NCBI GenBank assembly: GCA_937625935.1
Contig: OW569369.1
Span: 186,001 to 250,000 of the forward strand
Origin: Tetramitus jugosus
Lineage: Eukaryota > Heterolobosea > Eutetramitea > Acrasida > Vahlkampfiidae
DNA: 64,000 bases
Reading direction: 5' to 3'
A program made the position numbers and the translations under genes. The notes below the pieces were generated by a model. It was not told where the DNA came from. It ran no database searches and was given only the letters and a program-made list of their open reading frames with translations. Positions 44,553 through 54,480 of the stretch are shown in pieces (positions within the stretch are counted from its first letter, which is position 1; every line of letters starts with the position of its first letter).

Positions 44553-45464
44553 ATGTTGCGCTGCACCAAGCTTTCACATTTTCGATCCACCATCAAATCC
44601 TCCAATCGCACCATCATTTGCCACACTTCATCATGCCTTGTCAATAATAACAACATTTCGATCTCAAGCTTCCGTACTTTTGCATCATTGCCACAAAAGC
44701 GCCATCTGATCATCCAACCTACGCTGAAAAATTTCAACACTAACACTAACAACCACGCACACAACATCACCACCACTCTTCAGCAACAACAACAACAGAG
44801 AAACGTGTTTATTCAAACAGCTGAAACTCCAAATCCAGCCAGTGTAAAATTCTTACCTGGAGTACCAGTGCTCGAAGCCGATAAAACGGGTGGAGTCACT
44901 AGTGCCAACTTTAATTCCCCGCTCGAGGCCTACCGATCTCCATTGGCCAAAGCACTGTTCAAAGTCGATGGTGTCAAGGGCGTGTTCCTCGGTCACAATT
45001 TCATTACAGTTACGCTCGATCTAGAAAAGTACGAGTGGACAGACATGTACACTTTTATTTATGAGGCCATTACTTCGTTTTATCAATCAGGAAAGCCCGC
45101 TTTGCAACCCGATGCAGAGCAGAACAAGGATACGGCGTTGCAGGACGACGACGATGAAATTATTATTGCAATCAAGGAAATTTTGGAGACAAAGGTGAGA
45201 CCAATGGTGCAAGAAGATGGAGGTGATGTTGTTTTTATCAAGTTTGAGGACGGAATCGTGTATTTGCAGCTCCAGGGCAGTTGTACGAGTTGCCCTAGCT
45301 CTACCATTACACTCAAGCACGGTATAGAGAACATGATGATGCATTATGTGCCAGAAGTGGAAGAAGTTCGGCAGTGGGAATCAGAGGTCGATGAAGCCTC
45401 AAATGAACAATTGAAAAAATTGGAAGACAAGAATGGTATTATTCACAACAAACAGGAAGAATAA
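44553..45464 (+). CDS. NFU1: NFU1-type iron-sulfur cluster scaffold, mitochondrial
   Basis: 303 aa from the ATG at 44553. The first 85-90 residues are a long Ser/Arg/Asn-rich presequence (MLRCTKLSHFRSTIKSS) and a Gln run. The Nfu N-terminal domain follows: FIQTAETPNPASVKFLPG, then SPLAKALFKVDGVKGVFLGHNFITVT. After an acidic linker, the C-terminal NifU-like domain has IKEILETKVRPMVQEDGGDVVF and the cluster-binding CTSC (C244, C247). Nfu1 delivers 4Fe-4S clusters to lipoyl synthase and respiratory proteins in mitochondria. The mtHsp70 gene starts 475 bp away on the opposite strand, so the two Fe-S related genes are divergent neighbours. The promoter has GCGCCAAA at 44493-44500. Confidence 0.95.
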   Translation: MLRCTKLSHFRSTIKSSNRTIICHTSSCLVNNNNISISSFRTFASLPQKRHLIIQPTLKNFNTNTNNHAHNITTTLQQQQQQRNVFIQTAETPNPASVKFLPGVPVLEADKTGGVTSANFNSPLEAYRSPLAKALFKVDGVKGVFLGHNFITVTLDLEKYEWTDMYTFIYEAITSFYQSGKPALQPDAEQNKDTALQDDDDEIIIAIKEILETKVRPMVQEDGGDVVFIKFEDGIVYLQLQGSCTSCPSSTITLKHGIENMMMHYVPEVEEVRQWESEVDEASNEQLKKLEDKNGIIHNKQEE

Positions 45465-45562
45465 CCAACAGTGGGCCTACTATCATCCATTACTGAATAC
45501 AATACACAACACAGTCGGATGACAAATATTATTTCTTGTGTCGTTTACAAAAAAAGCAAAAT

Positions 45563-45907
45563 TTATTCTACAATGATTCCTTGGTTCTCAATCTCTGTCA
45601 GCAATTGTTGCGCAGTTTGATATTCTTCTGATTGTTGGTCTTCAACAGCTGTAATCTGGACGAGAGCTGACTTGAGGTCCTTGTATGCAGCTTGAACCTT
45701 GTTCTTGCAGTATGGGATCATTTGAGATGTTTCATCGACCACAGTCTTTTGTTGTCGCAGTCGAAGCTCTTCTATTCCTTCTTCTTGCATCTTTTGGTAT
45801 CGCTCTTGTTCTTGGACTTCTTCCTTGAAGTAGGACAAGTATTCTTTGAGGAGTCTGGAGCATGAACCAGTCTTGATTTTCAGTTGTTTCTTTGCTTGGT
45901 CTGACAT
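45563..45907 (-). CDS. TBCA: Tubulin-folding cofactor A
   Basis: 114 aa, one exon. The sequence follows TBCA along its whole length: KKQLKIKTGSCSRLLKEYLSY, then a helix with EVQEQERYQKMQ, then ETSQMIPYCKNKVQAAYKDL and a closing helix with EEYQTAQQLL. TBCA is a three-helix bundle that holds beta-tubulin released by the chaperonin and passes it to cofactors D and E. It is short, as usual for the family (about 105-115 aa). The promoter includes TTTTGGCGCC read on the minus strand at 46011-46020. Tubulin folding fits an organism that rebuilds its microtubules and flagella. Confidence 0.92.
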   Translation of the reverse strand: MSDQAKKQLKIKTGSCSRLLKEYLSYFKEEVQEQERYQKMQEEGIEELRLRQQKTVVDETSQMIPYCKNKVQAAYKDLKSALVQITAVEDQQSEEYQTAQQLLTEIENQGIIVE

Positions 45908-46061
45908 GTTTGTATGAATGTGGTGTGTCTGTGTATTTGGAAAGTTGTTCTGTGTGTTTCTATGCCAGAGAGAAGGTTGAAGCTTCCTGGTTTACGAAGA
46001 ATCGTATTTGGGCGCCAAAAAACAACAAATTCCTCCGCATGAGATAACATTAATTGCTTAT

Positions 46062-46631
46062 TTACTTTGTCATTCGACCAACAATAAGATATCTCTTTCG
46101 GTAATATACTTCCCATTCCTTCAATGTAGTCAATTCCTTCTCGGTCAATCCTTCCAGGCTTCCCAAAGGCTCCATATCCTGCACATTCAAGGAACTCTTT
46201 GCCAAGCAACGTGTGGCATCCGTTGCAGCAAACACACTGTATCCACTACCAGGTGAGTACATTTCTCTTCTCGATGTTACATCATAAACAAGTCCATTGA
46301 TTCCAATCCACACTGCATCTGCCGTTCCCGTGTGCTCTGCCAATTCTTGCATTGTAATCGTTCGATCGGGGATCTCCTGGTCGGAGTAATCAACTTCCTC
46401 AGTCTTTGGTGGTGCTTGTTCTACAGAATTGGATGTTCCACTGTTGGAGGTTGTTTTCGTGGGTGGCCGCGAAGAGATTGCATCCATAAAGTCTTTGTTT
46501 GAATCATTGTCATTGTTGTCATTGCTTGATGTCTTCTTGCTTGAGTTCAGCCATTTCAGCAATAGTGAGACAAGGATAACAGTACTCACGGATGTGAGAA
46601 ATAAAGTGACATTTTTGATCGACAAATCCAT
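46062..46631 (-). CDS. Membrane-anchored cytochrome b5-like heme-binding (MAPR) protein
   Basis: 189 aa. An N-terminal transmembrane helix (about 8-27, VTLFLTSVSTVILVSLLLKW) is followed by a Ser/Asn/Lys linker. Residues about 88-185 are a cytochrome-b5-like domain of the MAPR (PGRMC/neudesin) type: RTITMQELAEHTGTADAVWIGINGLVYDVTS, then YSPGSGYSVFAATDATRCLAKSSL, then ELTTLKEWEVYYRKRYLIVG. MAPR proteins bind heme through Tyr rather than His, and Tyr residues in the MYSPGSGY segment fit this. They regulate sterol synthesis and P450s at the ER. The precise role is inferred. Confidence 0.88.
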   Translation of the reverse strand: MDLSIKNVTLFLTSVSTVILVSLLLKWLNSSKKTSSNDNNDNDSNKDFMDAISSRPPTKTTSNSGTSNSVEQAPPKTEEVDYSDQEIPDRTITMQELAEHTGTADAVWIGINGLVYDVTSRREMYSPGSGYSVFAATDATRCLAKSSLNVQDMEPLGSLEGLTEKELTTLKEWEVYYRKRYLIVGRMTK

Positions 46632-46805
46632 TTCTTTGCTTGTTGGGTTTTGTTGTGTTCAATTAGCTTACAAATTCCCGCATAAAATTTCTTCCCGTCG
46701 GTCGGCAAAATACAGTTTTCCGGTGTTGCATGCAACTTCAATCAATATGTTGAAATTTCACACCACCAAGAGAAAAAAAGAAGAAGCACACTAAACAAAA
46801 GTGAA

Positions 46806-49025
46806 ATGTCGAGTCACAAGAGAAAACACAATGATGATCCAGCTGGATCATCATCCTATCAAACACTTCTCTCCACATTCAACAACAAGCAAGTCATGAA
46901 ACAAATGAAGCGAAAAATGAGAAAATTGGAACGAGAACAACAATCAGAGAGTGTTGAATCAATAACAACCACAAATATTGAACTACCATCATCTCCTATA
47001 CTTGAGCATCATCATCATTATTCAAGCGACACAGTGTCCAATCATGAGAGTTCATCACATGTGATGAATGATCCATTTGCAACCATTGTATCATCAACAT
47101 TTGATGATGAAGACGACGACAACAAGACAAAAAATGCTCCACTAAAATCGTTTTCCAGTGAAAAACAAGCACAGTGTTTTGCTGATTTGACAAAAGATGT
47201 GAAAAATCGACAAATTGTCAACATTGATTTCCAAAGAAGAATGAATGATGTTTGGTTCACTCATTTCTATAAGCCGTACACTGAGGATGAACTAAATGAA
47301 ATGATTGATCAATTCAATGATGTTGATAGGAATGAAATGCACTTGTTTGAAGAAGGTGCAAGTCATAGCAATCAAGTGTACAAGTCATTGGGTAACAGAG
47401 TACAGTACAATGTGCACAAACACTTGCCAGTTGTTCATGAAGATGCTTCTGTGGACAAGTATTGCATGGAGAGAGATGTGATGAAGTTGTGGAAGGCTCG
47501 TGTCTTGATGGCACAAGAGTCTGTGGATCATTTGAGACCCGATCAATTTTTCAAGACCAATTTTCAACAAGGCATATTCAGTATTGTGAACGATTATAGA
47601 GATTTGTACTTTAGTGGTAGAAATAGCTCGAATGCGGGTCCATTGTTGGAGAGTTTGGTGTTGCACACTGCGAATCACATGGTCAAGAAGAAGAGGTATC
47701 AAATTTTGAATCAAAAGATGAGAGAAGTGATGGGAGAGGAGCACTATGTAGTGAGAGATGGTACGTTGAATCCGACGACAATTCTCTTCTTGGTGCCTTT
47801 TAGAAGCACGGCATACAAGATTGTGAATTTGTTGTTGGAGTTGTTGCCAAAGATTCCGCTTGAAAACGTCAATAAGCTCGACGCATTTGAATACTTGTTC
47901 TCTCAGGCTGCAGAGGAGAATGAAGATGACGATGAAGAGGAGGACGGTGAACAGGAAGGAGCGAAACAAAAGAGTCGCGTTGATATGTCAAAACCAGAAT
48001 GGTGGAGGTCAGTTTTTGATGGTAATGTGGATGATCAGTTTGTGTTGCCATTGAAGTTTGACCTTCTTGAGGGAAATGCCGAAGTCATGTGCAAAACAAG
48101 CGAGAGTGATATTATCATTGCGACACCAGTGGCATTGATGGCCGAGAACAAGAATGATAAATTCCAAACGTTCCTCTCATCTATCGAGATTGTCAACGTG
48201 ATTGATGCAGATGTCATGTTGATGCAAAATTGGGAGCACATGATCTCTTCGTTTGAGCTGCTCAATTTATCTCCTTCACAGAGCAAGAGAACGACGTTTT
48301 CTGTCGATTGGCCGACATTGAAAACACCTCTACTGTATGAGAAGGCTCCTTACTTTAGACAAAATATTATAACGAGTAGATACATGACTCCTGATATCAA
48401 TTCTCTCATGCAGTACTGCAACAATCTGAGAGGTATCGTAAAGGTGAGAAATGTGTATCCAGGTGTCGTGTCCAAGGGCAAAGGATCAGTTCTTCAAATA
48501 TTTGAGCGATACGATTGCAAGAAATTAAGGAGAGATTCGGATAAGAGACACGAGTACTTTGTCAATCAAGTGTTCCCTAGATTCAAGAAGTCCAGTACCG
48601 GTAGATTCATAATTGTTGTTAGCTCGTATTTGGACTATGTCAGAGTGAGAAATTATTTCAATTCAGAGCGTATCCAGTTCTTTGGACTCTCGGAATACAC
48701 GGAAAATACTAGAAATCAATTGAGCAAGTTCAGGAAGGAGGAAACGAGATACATGCTCTATACGGAAAGACACTTCTACTATCATGCTCCAAAGTTGAAG
48801 GAGTTCAAGGTGAATCAAATCTTTTTCTACTCTCTGCCTGAGAATGACTTTATTTATCAAGCATTTGTTGAAAGAGCTGGAGCGATTGCCAAGAGTTATG
48901 AAGCCTGTCGTGTTCTCAGTCTATACAGTACCTTTGATGCCTTGAAACTGGAGCGGATCGTGGGTACAGAACGATGCAAGCCTCTGCTCACCGATGACCA
49001 GAATGTGCATCTCATCCAAAAATAA
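46806..49025 (+). CDS. UTP25: UTP25 (DIEXF) small-subunit processome protein
   Basis: 739 aa, one exon. The N-terminus (about 1-120) is Lys-rich then acidic and Ser/His-rich, typical of nucleolar proteins. The family core runs from FADLTKDVKNRQIVNIDF to the end. Characteristic segments are LVLHTANHMVKKKRYQILNQKM, LNPTTILFLVPFRSTAYKIV, VNVIDADVMLMQNWEHMI (the UTP25 counterpart of the helicase DEAD region, without catalytic residues), RYMTPDINSLMQYC, RGIVKVRNVYPG, and VNQIFFYSLPENDFIYQAF. UTP25 is a DEAD-like but inactive U3 snoRNP-associated factor for 18S rRNA processing. The acidic insert EENEDDDEEEDGEQEG lies mid-protein. Confidence 0.93.
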   Translation: MSSHKRKHNDDPAGSSSYQTLLSTFNNKQVMKQMKRKMRKLEREQQSESVESITTTNIELPSSPILEHHHHYSSDTVSNHESSSHVMNDPFATIVSSTFDDEDDDNKTKNAPLKSFSSEKQAQCFADLTKDVKNRQIVNIDFQRRMNDVWFTHFYKPYTEDELNEMIDQFNDVDRNEMHLFEEGASHSNQVYKSLGNRVQYNVHKHLPVVHEDASVDKYCMERDVMKLWKARVLMAQESVDHLRPDQFFKTNFQQGIFSIVNDYRDLYFSGRNSSNAGPLLESLVLHTANHMVKKKRYQILNQKMREVMGEEHYVVRDGTLNPTTILFLVPFRSTAYKIVNLLLELLPKIPLENVNKLDAFEYLFSQAAEENEDDDEEEDGEQEGAKQKSRVDMSKPEWWRSVFDGNVDDQFVLPLKFDLLEGNAEVMCKTSESDIIIATPVALMAENKNDKFQTFLSSIEIVNVIDADVMLMQNWEHMISSFELLNLSPSQSKRTTFSVDWPTLKTPLLYEKAPYFRQNIITSRYMTPDINSLMQYCNNLRGIVKVRNVYPGVVSKGKGSVLQIFERYDCKKLRRDSDKRHEYFVNQVFPRFKKSSTGRFIIVVSSYLDYVRVRNYFNSERIQFFGLSEYTENTRNQLSKFRKEETRYMLYTERHFYYHAPKLKEFKVNQIFFYSLPENDFIYQAFVERAGAIAKSYEACRVLSLYSTFDALKLERIVGTERCKPLLTDDQNVHLIQK

Positions 49026-49159
49026 ACCACACAGCCGCAGATTCCAACTTCGCGCTCTTTTTTGTGTGACTTTCGCATTGTCCCGTAGTCGGAGCGTTAC
49101 ACATTCAGGAAATATTGCTTGAGTGAGAAATCAACTCCATTCTATCATCTAGAACACCA

Positions 49160-50272
49160 ATGAGCTCATTCGAAGATCCATTTGAAAATATTGTGATCCA
49201 ACTTCGAAACTGCCATCAAGAACAAACCAAGCAATTGCAACATCAATTGTTTGACTACAAGAAAAAGTATGAGGCAACGAGTGCTCAATTAGAACAGGCC
49301 AATCAGACCATTGCCATGCTAGAGAAAAAGTTGGAGGAATCTAATGAAGCGAGAAATCTAGTGTACAAAAAGTATTTGGATGTTCAGAAGAATCACGATG
49401 ATTTGTCAACGTTTAAGAAGTCGATTGTGAACATGTTAGATTCTTCTGTTGGTGCAAGTGGAGGGATAATGGGTCCATCTTCGATTGCTTCCCTCTCTTC
49501 CCTAATACCAAGTACAGTATCATCGGTTTCTTCTGATCCTTCATTGGCTTCATTATCAAATTTGTCATTGAATCACAATAGTCACAACAAGAGCGCATTA
49601 CCACAAGGAACAAACAATACTGCTTCATATCATCAAAACGGTGGTGCAAGTACTAATTACCTGAGTATGAATAACAATAGCGTTCGATTAGATGGATCTG
49701 GAAGCCATCAACAGACAATATCTTCGCTGACTGCTGGAGTAGCAGATATCTTGGAGAAGTACGAACGAGATGAGAAGCTCATTTCGAGAAGGAGGGACGA
49801 TAGTTTCAAGGGAACTGGTGATTCTCTGTTGAGAAGGTCCATGTTAATGGAGCCAGGGAGTGTAGCGAAGAAACCTGATTCCAAATTCTCTCTTGATGAC
49901 ATACTATCTCCAGTGCCAAAGCGAAAGACAGATAGTTCATTGATGAACTCAATGCAATCCGGATCAAATAGCTATTTGGAAAGAACGTCACGACTTGGTC
50001 CAGCTGAAAGAGGTTTACATCAGGTCCCGCAAGAGAAGATCGAAGAGGTGCGGGAAGAACTTGCTCACATGACCGCAGAACAATTATACAATCAAACGAA
50101 ACAGAGGCTATCAGGTCTTGAATTTGCAGATTTCGCTAGAAATATCAAGAGATTGAATCAGCAAGAGCAAAGTGTTGAGGAGACTCTGAAGAACGTCAAG
50201 CAGATATTCGGTAACGACAAGCAACATCTATTCTCCCAGTTCCAAAGATTGATTCGACGAGGTGAAGCTTGA
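49160..50272 (+). CDS. Coiled-coil protein of the At4g15545-like family (370 aa)
   Basis: Residues 1-90 are a coiled coil (PFENIVIQLRNCHQEQTKQL through NLVYKKYLDVQKNHDDL), residues about 95-280 are Ser/Asn-rich and disordered, and residues about 295-370 form a conserved helical end: AEQLYNQTKQRLSGLEFADF, then NIKRLNQQEQSVEETLKNV, then FGNDKQHLFSQFQRLI. This end matches the C-terminal signature of the plant At4g15545 family (RSRLSYEQF, ANIKELN, REETL, IFG..N..LY..F), which is otherwise uncharacterised and also present in protists. The N-terminal coil probably mediates dimerisation. It ends 54 bp from the convergent BBS5 gene. No introns. Confidence 0.8.
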   Translation: MSSFEDPFENIVIQLRNCHQEQTKQLQHQLFDYKKKYEATSAQLEQANQTIAMLEKKLEESNEARNLVYKKYLDVQKNHDDLSTFKKSIVNMLDSSVGASGGIMGPSSIASLSSLIPSTVSSVSSDPSLASLSNLSLNHNSHNKSALPQGTNNTASYHQNGGASTNYLSMNNNSVRLDGSGSHQQTISSLTAGVADILEKYERDEKLISRRRDDSFKGTGDSLLRRSMLMEPGSVAKKPDSKFSLDDILSPVPKRKTDSSLMNSMQSGSNSYLERTSRLGPAERGLHQVPQEKIEEVREELAHMTAEQLYNQTKQRLSGLEFADFARNIKRLNQQEQSVEETLKNVKQIFGNDKQHLFSQFQRLIRRGEA

Positions 50273-50326
50273 TAAACTATTCGTTGTACACTAGTCATTA
50301 CAACAAAATATTGATCCCTATTATTT

Positions 50327-51464
50327 TTACACTTTGTGGATACATGTCCACAGCTGTTCAATACTCGTGTTCTCCCTTAACCTTTCTACTGCAAGCCCCA
50401 AATCCGTGTTATACACTGGCTCCCGATCAGAGTTTTTATCAACTCCATCGGCATAATACACTGACAACGGATCTGCTGTATCATAGTCTCCAACAATTTC
50501 GACATTATCGTCCTTTCTTTCTACTTTGAGTTGAGTGAGACTCGGTGCTTTTTCTTCATGAGAGAAATCTACTCCAAACACGGGATTATTAGAATAGATT
50601 TTGTGAAGACTCGCTACTTCGCTATAAACTTTCTTTAGCTTTTCCAAGGGATCCATCCTGAAACCGAGCACATACTTTCCACTTTGAGGTGTTGTTTCTA
50701 TGACAAAAGCTGCTCCAAACTTGGAATCTCTCACCTTGACTGCTTTCTATTGATAACAATTGAGATCGAATAAGACAAGTTAACAGCATGGTACATCTAT
50801 CATATAAGTGGATGGTAATACTTACGATCTGAAGGTAGGGAATGCTGACATTGAAATTCTCAGCCAAATCAGCGAACCACACAACTCTAACGTTAGTAAT
50901 AACAAATGTTCCTAGGTTACCCTGATCTGAACTCAAGTTCCACACTCCTGTCACTTTGTTGAACACTTGCTCCTGTGGCAAGAGGGTTACACTCTTATCT
51001 CGAACGATTGCTCCTCGGAGTTTCAAATCTCTGTACAATTTACTACTTTCGTATGCCTTGTACACTGCTTGAACAGTCGTGAACAACTTAGGACTATTCT
51101 TAACCAAGTTTGTGAATATGAATTCAAACCTCTGATTTCCAAACTTTGTTAGGACATATAGAGCTTGCGTATGTCCTCGCAATCTAGAGTTAGCAGTATG
51201 AATCGTTACATTGACAACAGCATTGTAACCGATACTCAAATTGAGTGATGGCTTTCTGATACATGACCAAATAATTCTCAGGTTAGTCAGAACGAGCATT
51301 CCTCTTTCCCCATTGTTTCCCTTTGTGTCCTCTATGCTATCGATACTATCAATCTCAAATTCTCCTTTCCTTGGCAGGAGCATATCCATTGGAATGTCGA
51401 AGCGGATCTCTCGATCTTGCCACACATAATTATGATTCTGCGTCACGTAGTTTGGAGCTACCAT
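50327..51464 (-). CDS. BBS5: BBS5, BBSome subunit (2 exons, 352 aa)
   Basis: Exon 1 is 51464-50826, the intron is 50825-50747 (79 nt, GTAAGT to CAATAG, phase 0), and exon 2 is 50746-50327. The joint gives [18 protein letters not shown], close to the family's own sequence at that point. Two PH-like (DUF1448) domains are visible: [11 protein letters not shown] through [11 protein letters not shown], and [22 protein letters not shown] through VFGVDF. Conserved strings include [14 protein letters not shown] and [21 protein letters not shown]5 binds phosphoinositides and is part of the BBSome coat that moves membrane proteins through cilia. The start is the first ATG; the frame is open further upstream but lacks another ATG before a stop. 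Confidence 0.96.
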
Positions 51465-51592
51465 GATGTATGTGCCTTCCAACCTTTCGAACTCTTCTTC
51501 GAACTTTTCGCCACTGTAATAGCTGACAAAAAGGGCGCGCTGTCAAAATGACATTGACAGTCAGTTTATTGGAGAGTGAAACGATCTTTGAG

Positions 51593-53023
51593 TTACTCAA
51601 AGATATCAACAGAGTTCATTTGACCTGCTTCAGTGAACAAGTGCCATCTGTGATCTGACAACTCCCGGAATCCTGTTGTAAATTTCTGATATTTTCTGGA
51701 GCACACTGCGTGCTTTGATGAGAGTTTAGTTTGTGGTGGACATCGAATGAATATGTGCTTAATCTTGTCCGGATACTTTCTCATCAAATCTCCATAGATC
51801 ATCGGATCCTTCTCATTGCTATCTCCAACGAGAATATATTTGCGATTGGGATGCTCTCTTATAATCTGCTCTAATAGGACAGCCTTATGAGCAGAGTTGA
51901 ACAAGTTCAATATTGTGCTATCAATGATAGAAATCCTTCTTAAGCCAATGGAATGAAATGGAAAGTGATGAGAGGAAAGAAAAGCTTCCAGTCGCGCATG
52001 TAACTGTATTGGAGAGCTAGACACATAGTGAAACAGCATACTATCATCATACAATCCCTCCTTGTCATCATTCAATCCGATACGATGATTACTTATCATC
52101 TTCTGTTTGTGATCCTTGAATCGCTCGAGATAATTTGCAGCCCAGCCATTATAGACACCAGCAATATCTGGCACACTCTGAAACTCCTTAAAGAACGTAT
52201 TGTGCAACATCTCCCGATAATCCAACACATTAGTGTGTTTGATCGTGTCATCAATATCAGAAATGACACTCAAATACTCAAATTCTTCAATACCATCTTC
52301 CTTCTTATCACCTTGCGACACATTCTTGTCGATCGAAAGAGGTGCCGCAGTCACATGAATCAAGCCAATTTGATCTGATCCCAATATCGAGTATCGCACC
52401 CACTTACTCGTACCATCCCTCGTCGCAACAGCAGCCTTCGACTCTTGTTGCAACAAACACCTCACTTCTTCATCATTAAACAACAATTCAGCTTCCAAAT
52501 ACCCTCGATTATTTGTCTGCAACACAAAATCCTTAAACTTTGATTGATCTTGAACTTCCTCAGTCATGTTCAACTGAAAACGCACTGTTACGTTCACGCT
52601 ATGATCTACACTGTATCTCAGCCAATCTTCAATCACATGCTGCCTCAAATTCTCATCACTCGGCGACCCCTGAACAATCAACAACCAATGCAACAATTGA
52701 TAGACAAAATACCTCATTGTCCAACGCAAATTGCCAAACGAGTGCTCATGCCGTTCATACACGTGAGCTTGAATGGGAAAGTGCCAAACAAATCTTGATG
52801 TTGGTTCACCATTGTCATGATGATATGTTGGAAAAGCTACGGTACGATAGAGCGCAATTTGATGATGATTGAGCAGTGTTGCTTCTGAAGAAGAAGAAAA
52901 GCTTTTGTGAAAAAAGTGTTCATGGACGAGGAGAAGAGTGAGAAAGAGAAGAATGAGAGACAAGAGGGAGAGAATAAGATATTTCGAGAGACGACAAACA
53001 ATACGAAGCAATTTTGGCGCCAT
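51593..53023 (-). CDS. APP1-type phosphatidate phosphatase (DUF2183)
   Basis: 476 aa. An N-terminal signal-anchor helix lies at about 13-33 (YLILSLLSLILLFLTLLLV), so the protein is membrane-bound. The N-terminal half (about 50-230) is a beta-rich domain; the C-terminal half (about 250-430) is the App1 catalytic domain: YLSVISDIDDTIKHTNV, a HAD-type DxDxT motif near residue 255, then VSSSPIQLHARLEAFL, then RKYILVGDSNEKDPMIYGDL. App1 removes phosphate from phosphatidate and related lipids, making diacylglycerol for membrane traffic and actin patches. All catalytic Asp and Lys positions that I can name are present. The TTTTGGCGCC box at 53012-53021 overlaps the start codon. A 5S rRNA fragment lies 30 bp upstream. 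Confidence 0.9.
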   Translation of the reverse strand: MAPKLLRIVCRLSKYLILSLLSLILLFLTLLLVHEHFFHKSFSSSSEATLLNHHQIALYRTVAFPTYHHDNGEPTSRFVWHFPIQAHVYERHEHSFGNLRWTMRYFVYQLLHWLLIVQGSPSDENLRQHVIEDWLRYSVDHSVNVTVRFQLNMTEEVQDQSKFKDFVLQTNNRGYLEAELLFNDEEVRCLLQQESKAAVATRDGTSKWVRYSILGSDQIGLIHVTAAPLSIDKNVSQGDKKEDGIEEFEYLSVISDIDDTIKHTNVLDYREMLHNTFFKEFQSVPDIAGVYNGWAANYLERFKDHKQKMISNHRIGLNDDKEGLYDDSMLFHYVSSSPIQLHARLEAFLSSHHFPFHSIGLRRISIIDSTILNLFNSAHKAVLLEQIIREHPNRKYILVGDSNEKDPMIYGDLMRKYPDKIKHIFIRCPPQTKLSSKHAVCSRKYQKFTTGFRELSDHRWHLFTEAGQMNSVDIFE

Positions 53024-53051
53024 GCTTTCTGTTTTGGCAAAAAGAAAAGTA

Positions 53052-53099
53052 AAAAGCCTACATTACTGAGGGTTCTCGAGTAGTCTCCTATCTCAATAC
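53052..53099 (-). pseudogene. 5S rRNA 3'-end fragment (48 nt)
   Basis: Read on the minus strand, 53099-53052 is identical over 48 nt to 32651-32698, the last two-fifths of the 5S gene plus its TTTT terminator. The match stops abruptly upstream, where the 5S box A region should be. It keeps box C (GAGATAGGAGAC) but cannot fold as 5S rRNA. Likely a retrocopy or recombination remnant. Confidence 0.88.
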
Positions 53100-54480
53100 A
53101 TTACAAAAACCTTTTGTGATTGGTCCACATACAACCATAAAAACATGATGAGGTTCTAACGAGCAGAAAACTTTGTATTCTCCTATTGGAAGCGATTTCG
53201 TCCTGTATTTACGACACAGATCATAACAGTTCTTTATTCGTCGTATATTTAAAGGCGGATTCTATTCCGAATAGCAAATCTTTCGTTCAAATTTGAGTTT
53301 GGTATCTCCGTACGAAACAGTAAAAGAATTTATTCATGATAATAACAACGCTATGGTTACATAAAAGTTAATCCTACCTTAACAACTGCTTTATTCTTGA
53401 GAAATAGTAAAATTTCTTTCTTGTCTACGATCCATTACAGATTTATTTTCAATTTTCGTACTGAATCCCAAAGTATAAAGAAATGATGAAATTATTAAAC
53501 CAAAGAGTCATGTTTGTTGTTGTGGAATCATATGATACAAAATCCCTTCTCGATGTTATAGGAAGAACAAAAACTGTCACTAGATTCAAATGTTGCCACT
53601 CGTAGATTTTGAGACTCAATCCCAATATTATTCATACTGATAATTATCTAAAGTTCTTGAGAGTGACAAAAAGAGAACAGATTGCGGTCTGAAAGCAATA
53701 AAATTGGGTTAATAATTGCAAGAACCCAAACAAAGTACGATAATTTTTGTCATTAATTTATGTATTAGCATATTATCAAGGCGAGGTCATTTATACTTTA
53801 GAATACAACATCCTTAAAAACTCCTTTTTTCTTGAGAAATAGTAAAACATTGTCAGTGTTGAGTTACAACCTAATCATAGTCTTCAAAATTGAGTAAAAA
53901 TGAGTGAAGATGTTCTCAACCATGCGACATTTAGCATGAAGAACACATAGTTCAAATACGATGTCAACCTCGTCAGAGAAGAAAGGGAGTCAGTTAAAAC
54001 AGAAGATGTACTATCAGACAAAAATCGATGAACACTACTATCTCAATTCTGTTCACAAAATTTTCTTCTCAGATAGGTAAGGCTTTCACGAATTCAAATT
54101 ATATCCACGACAACATGGAACCATTCGTTGACTATTGAATGTCTGAGACTAATTTAAAGAAGCCTTTGTAGAACTGAAGTACAGAACTTCGAATCACAAG
54201 AAAACCCAAGCATAATTGCTTGCCAAGACAGAACGTTCCTATCTGTTTTTGTGAGATAGGCTTGCCTGTTCTCAATTGACTTTTCTGAATTGTCTAACAT
54301 GATGTGGTACTTGCTTCTTGGAGTGGGTTTTACGAAACAGGATTCTTTTCTTCTTGTAATATCGTGTTTCCATTCTTCAGGGACTCATTGCGAGGGTCTC
54401 CACTTCCATCTGGAGGACCGTTGGTGATGTCAGATGGTTTGGTAGGACACGCATTGTTTCCATCTCCACTGGTATGAATT
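53100..54480. other. Gene-poor AT-rich stretch with a diverged direct repeat
   Basis: About 1.4 kb without a coding frame or RNA gene that I can support. Segments 53389-53412 and 53824-53847 match at 23 of 24 bases (core TTCTTGAGAAATAGTAAAA), with weaker similarity before them. This could be the debris of a duplicated or transposed segment. Confidence 0.5.
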
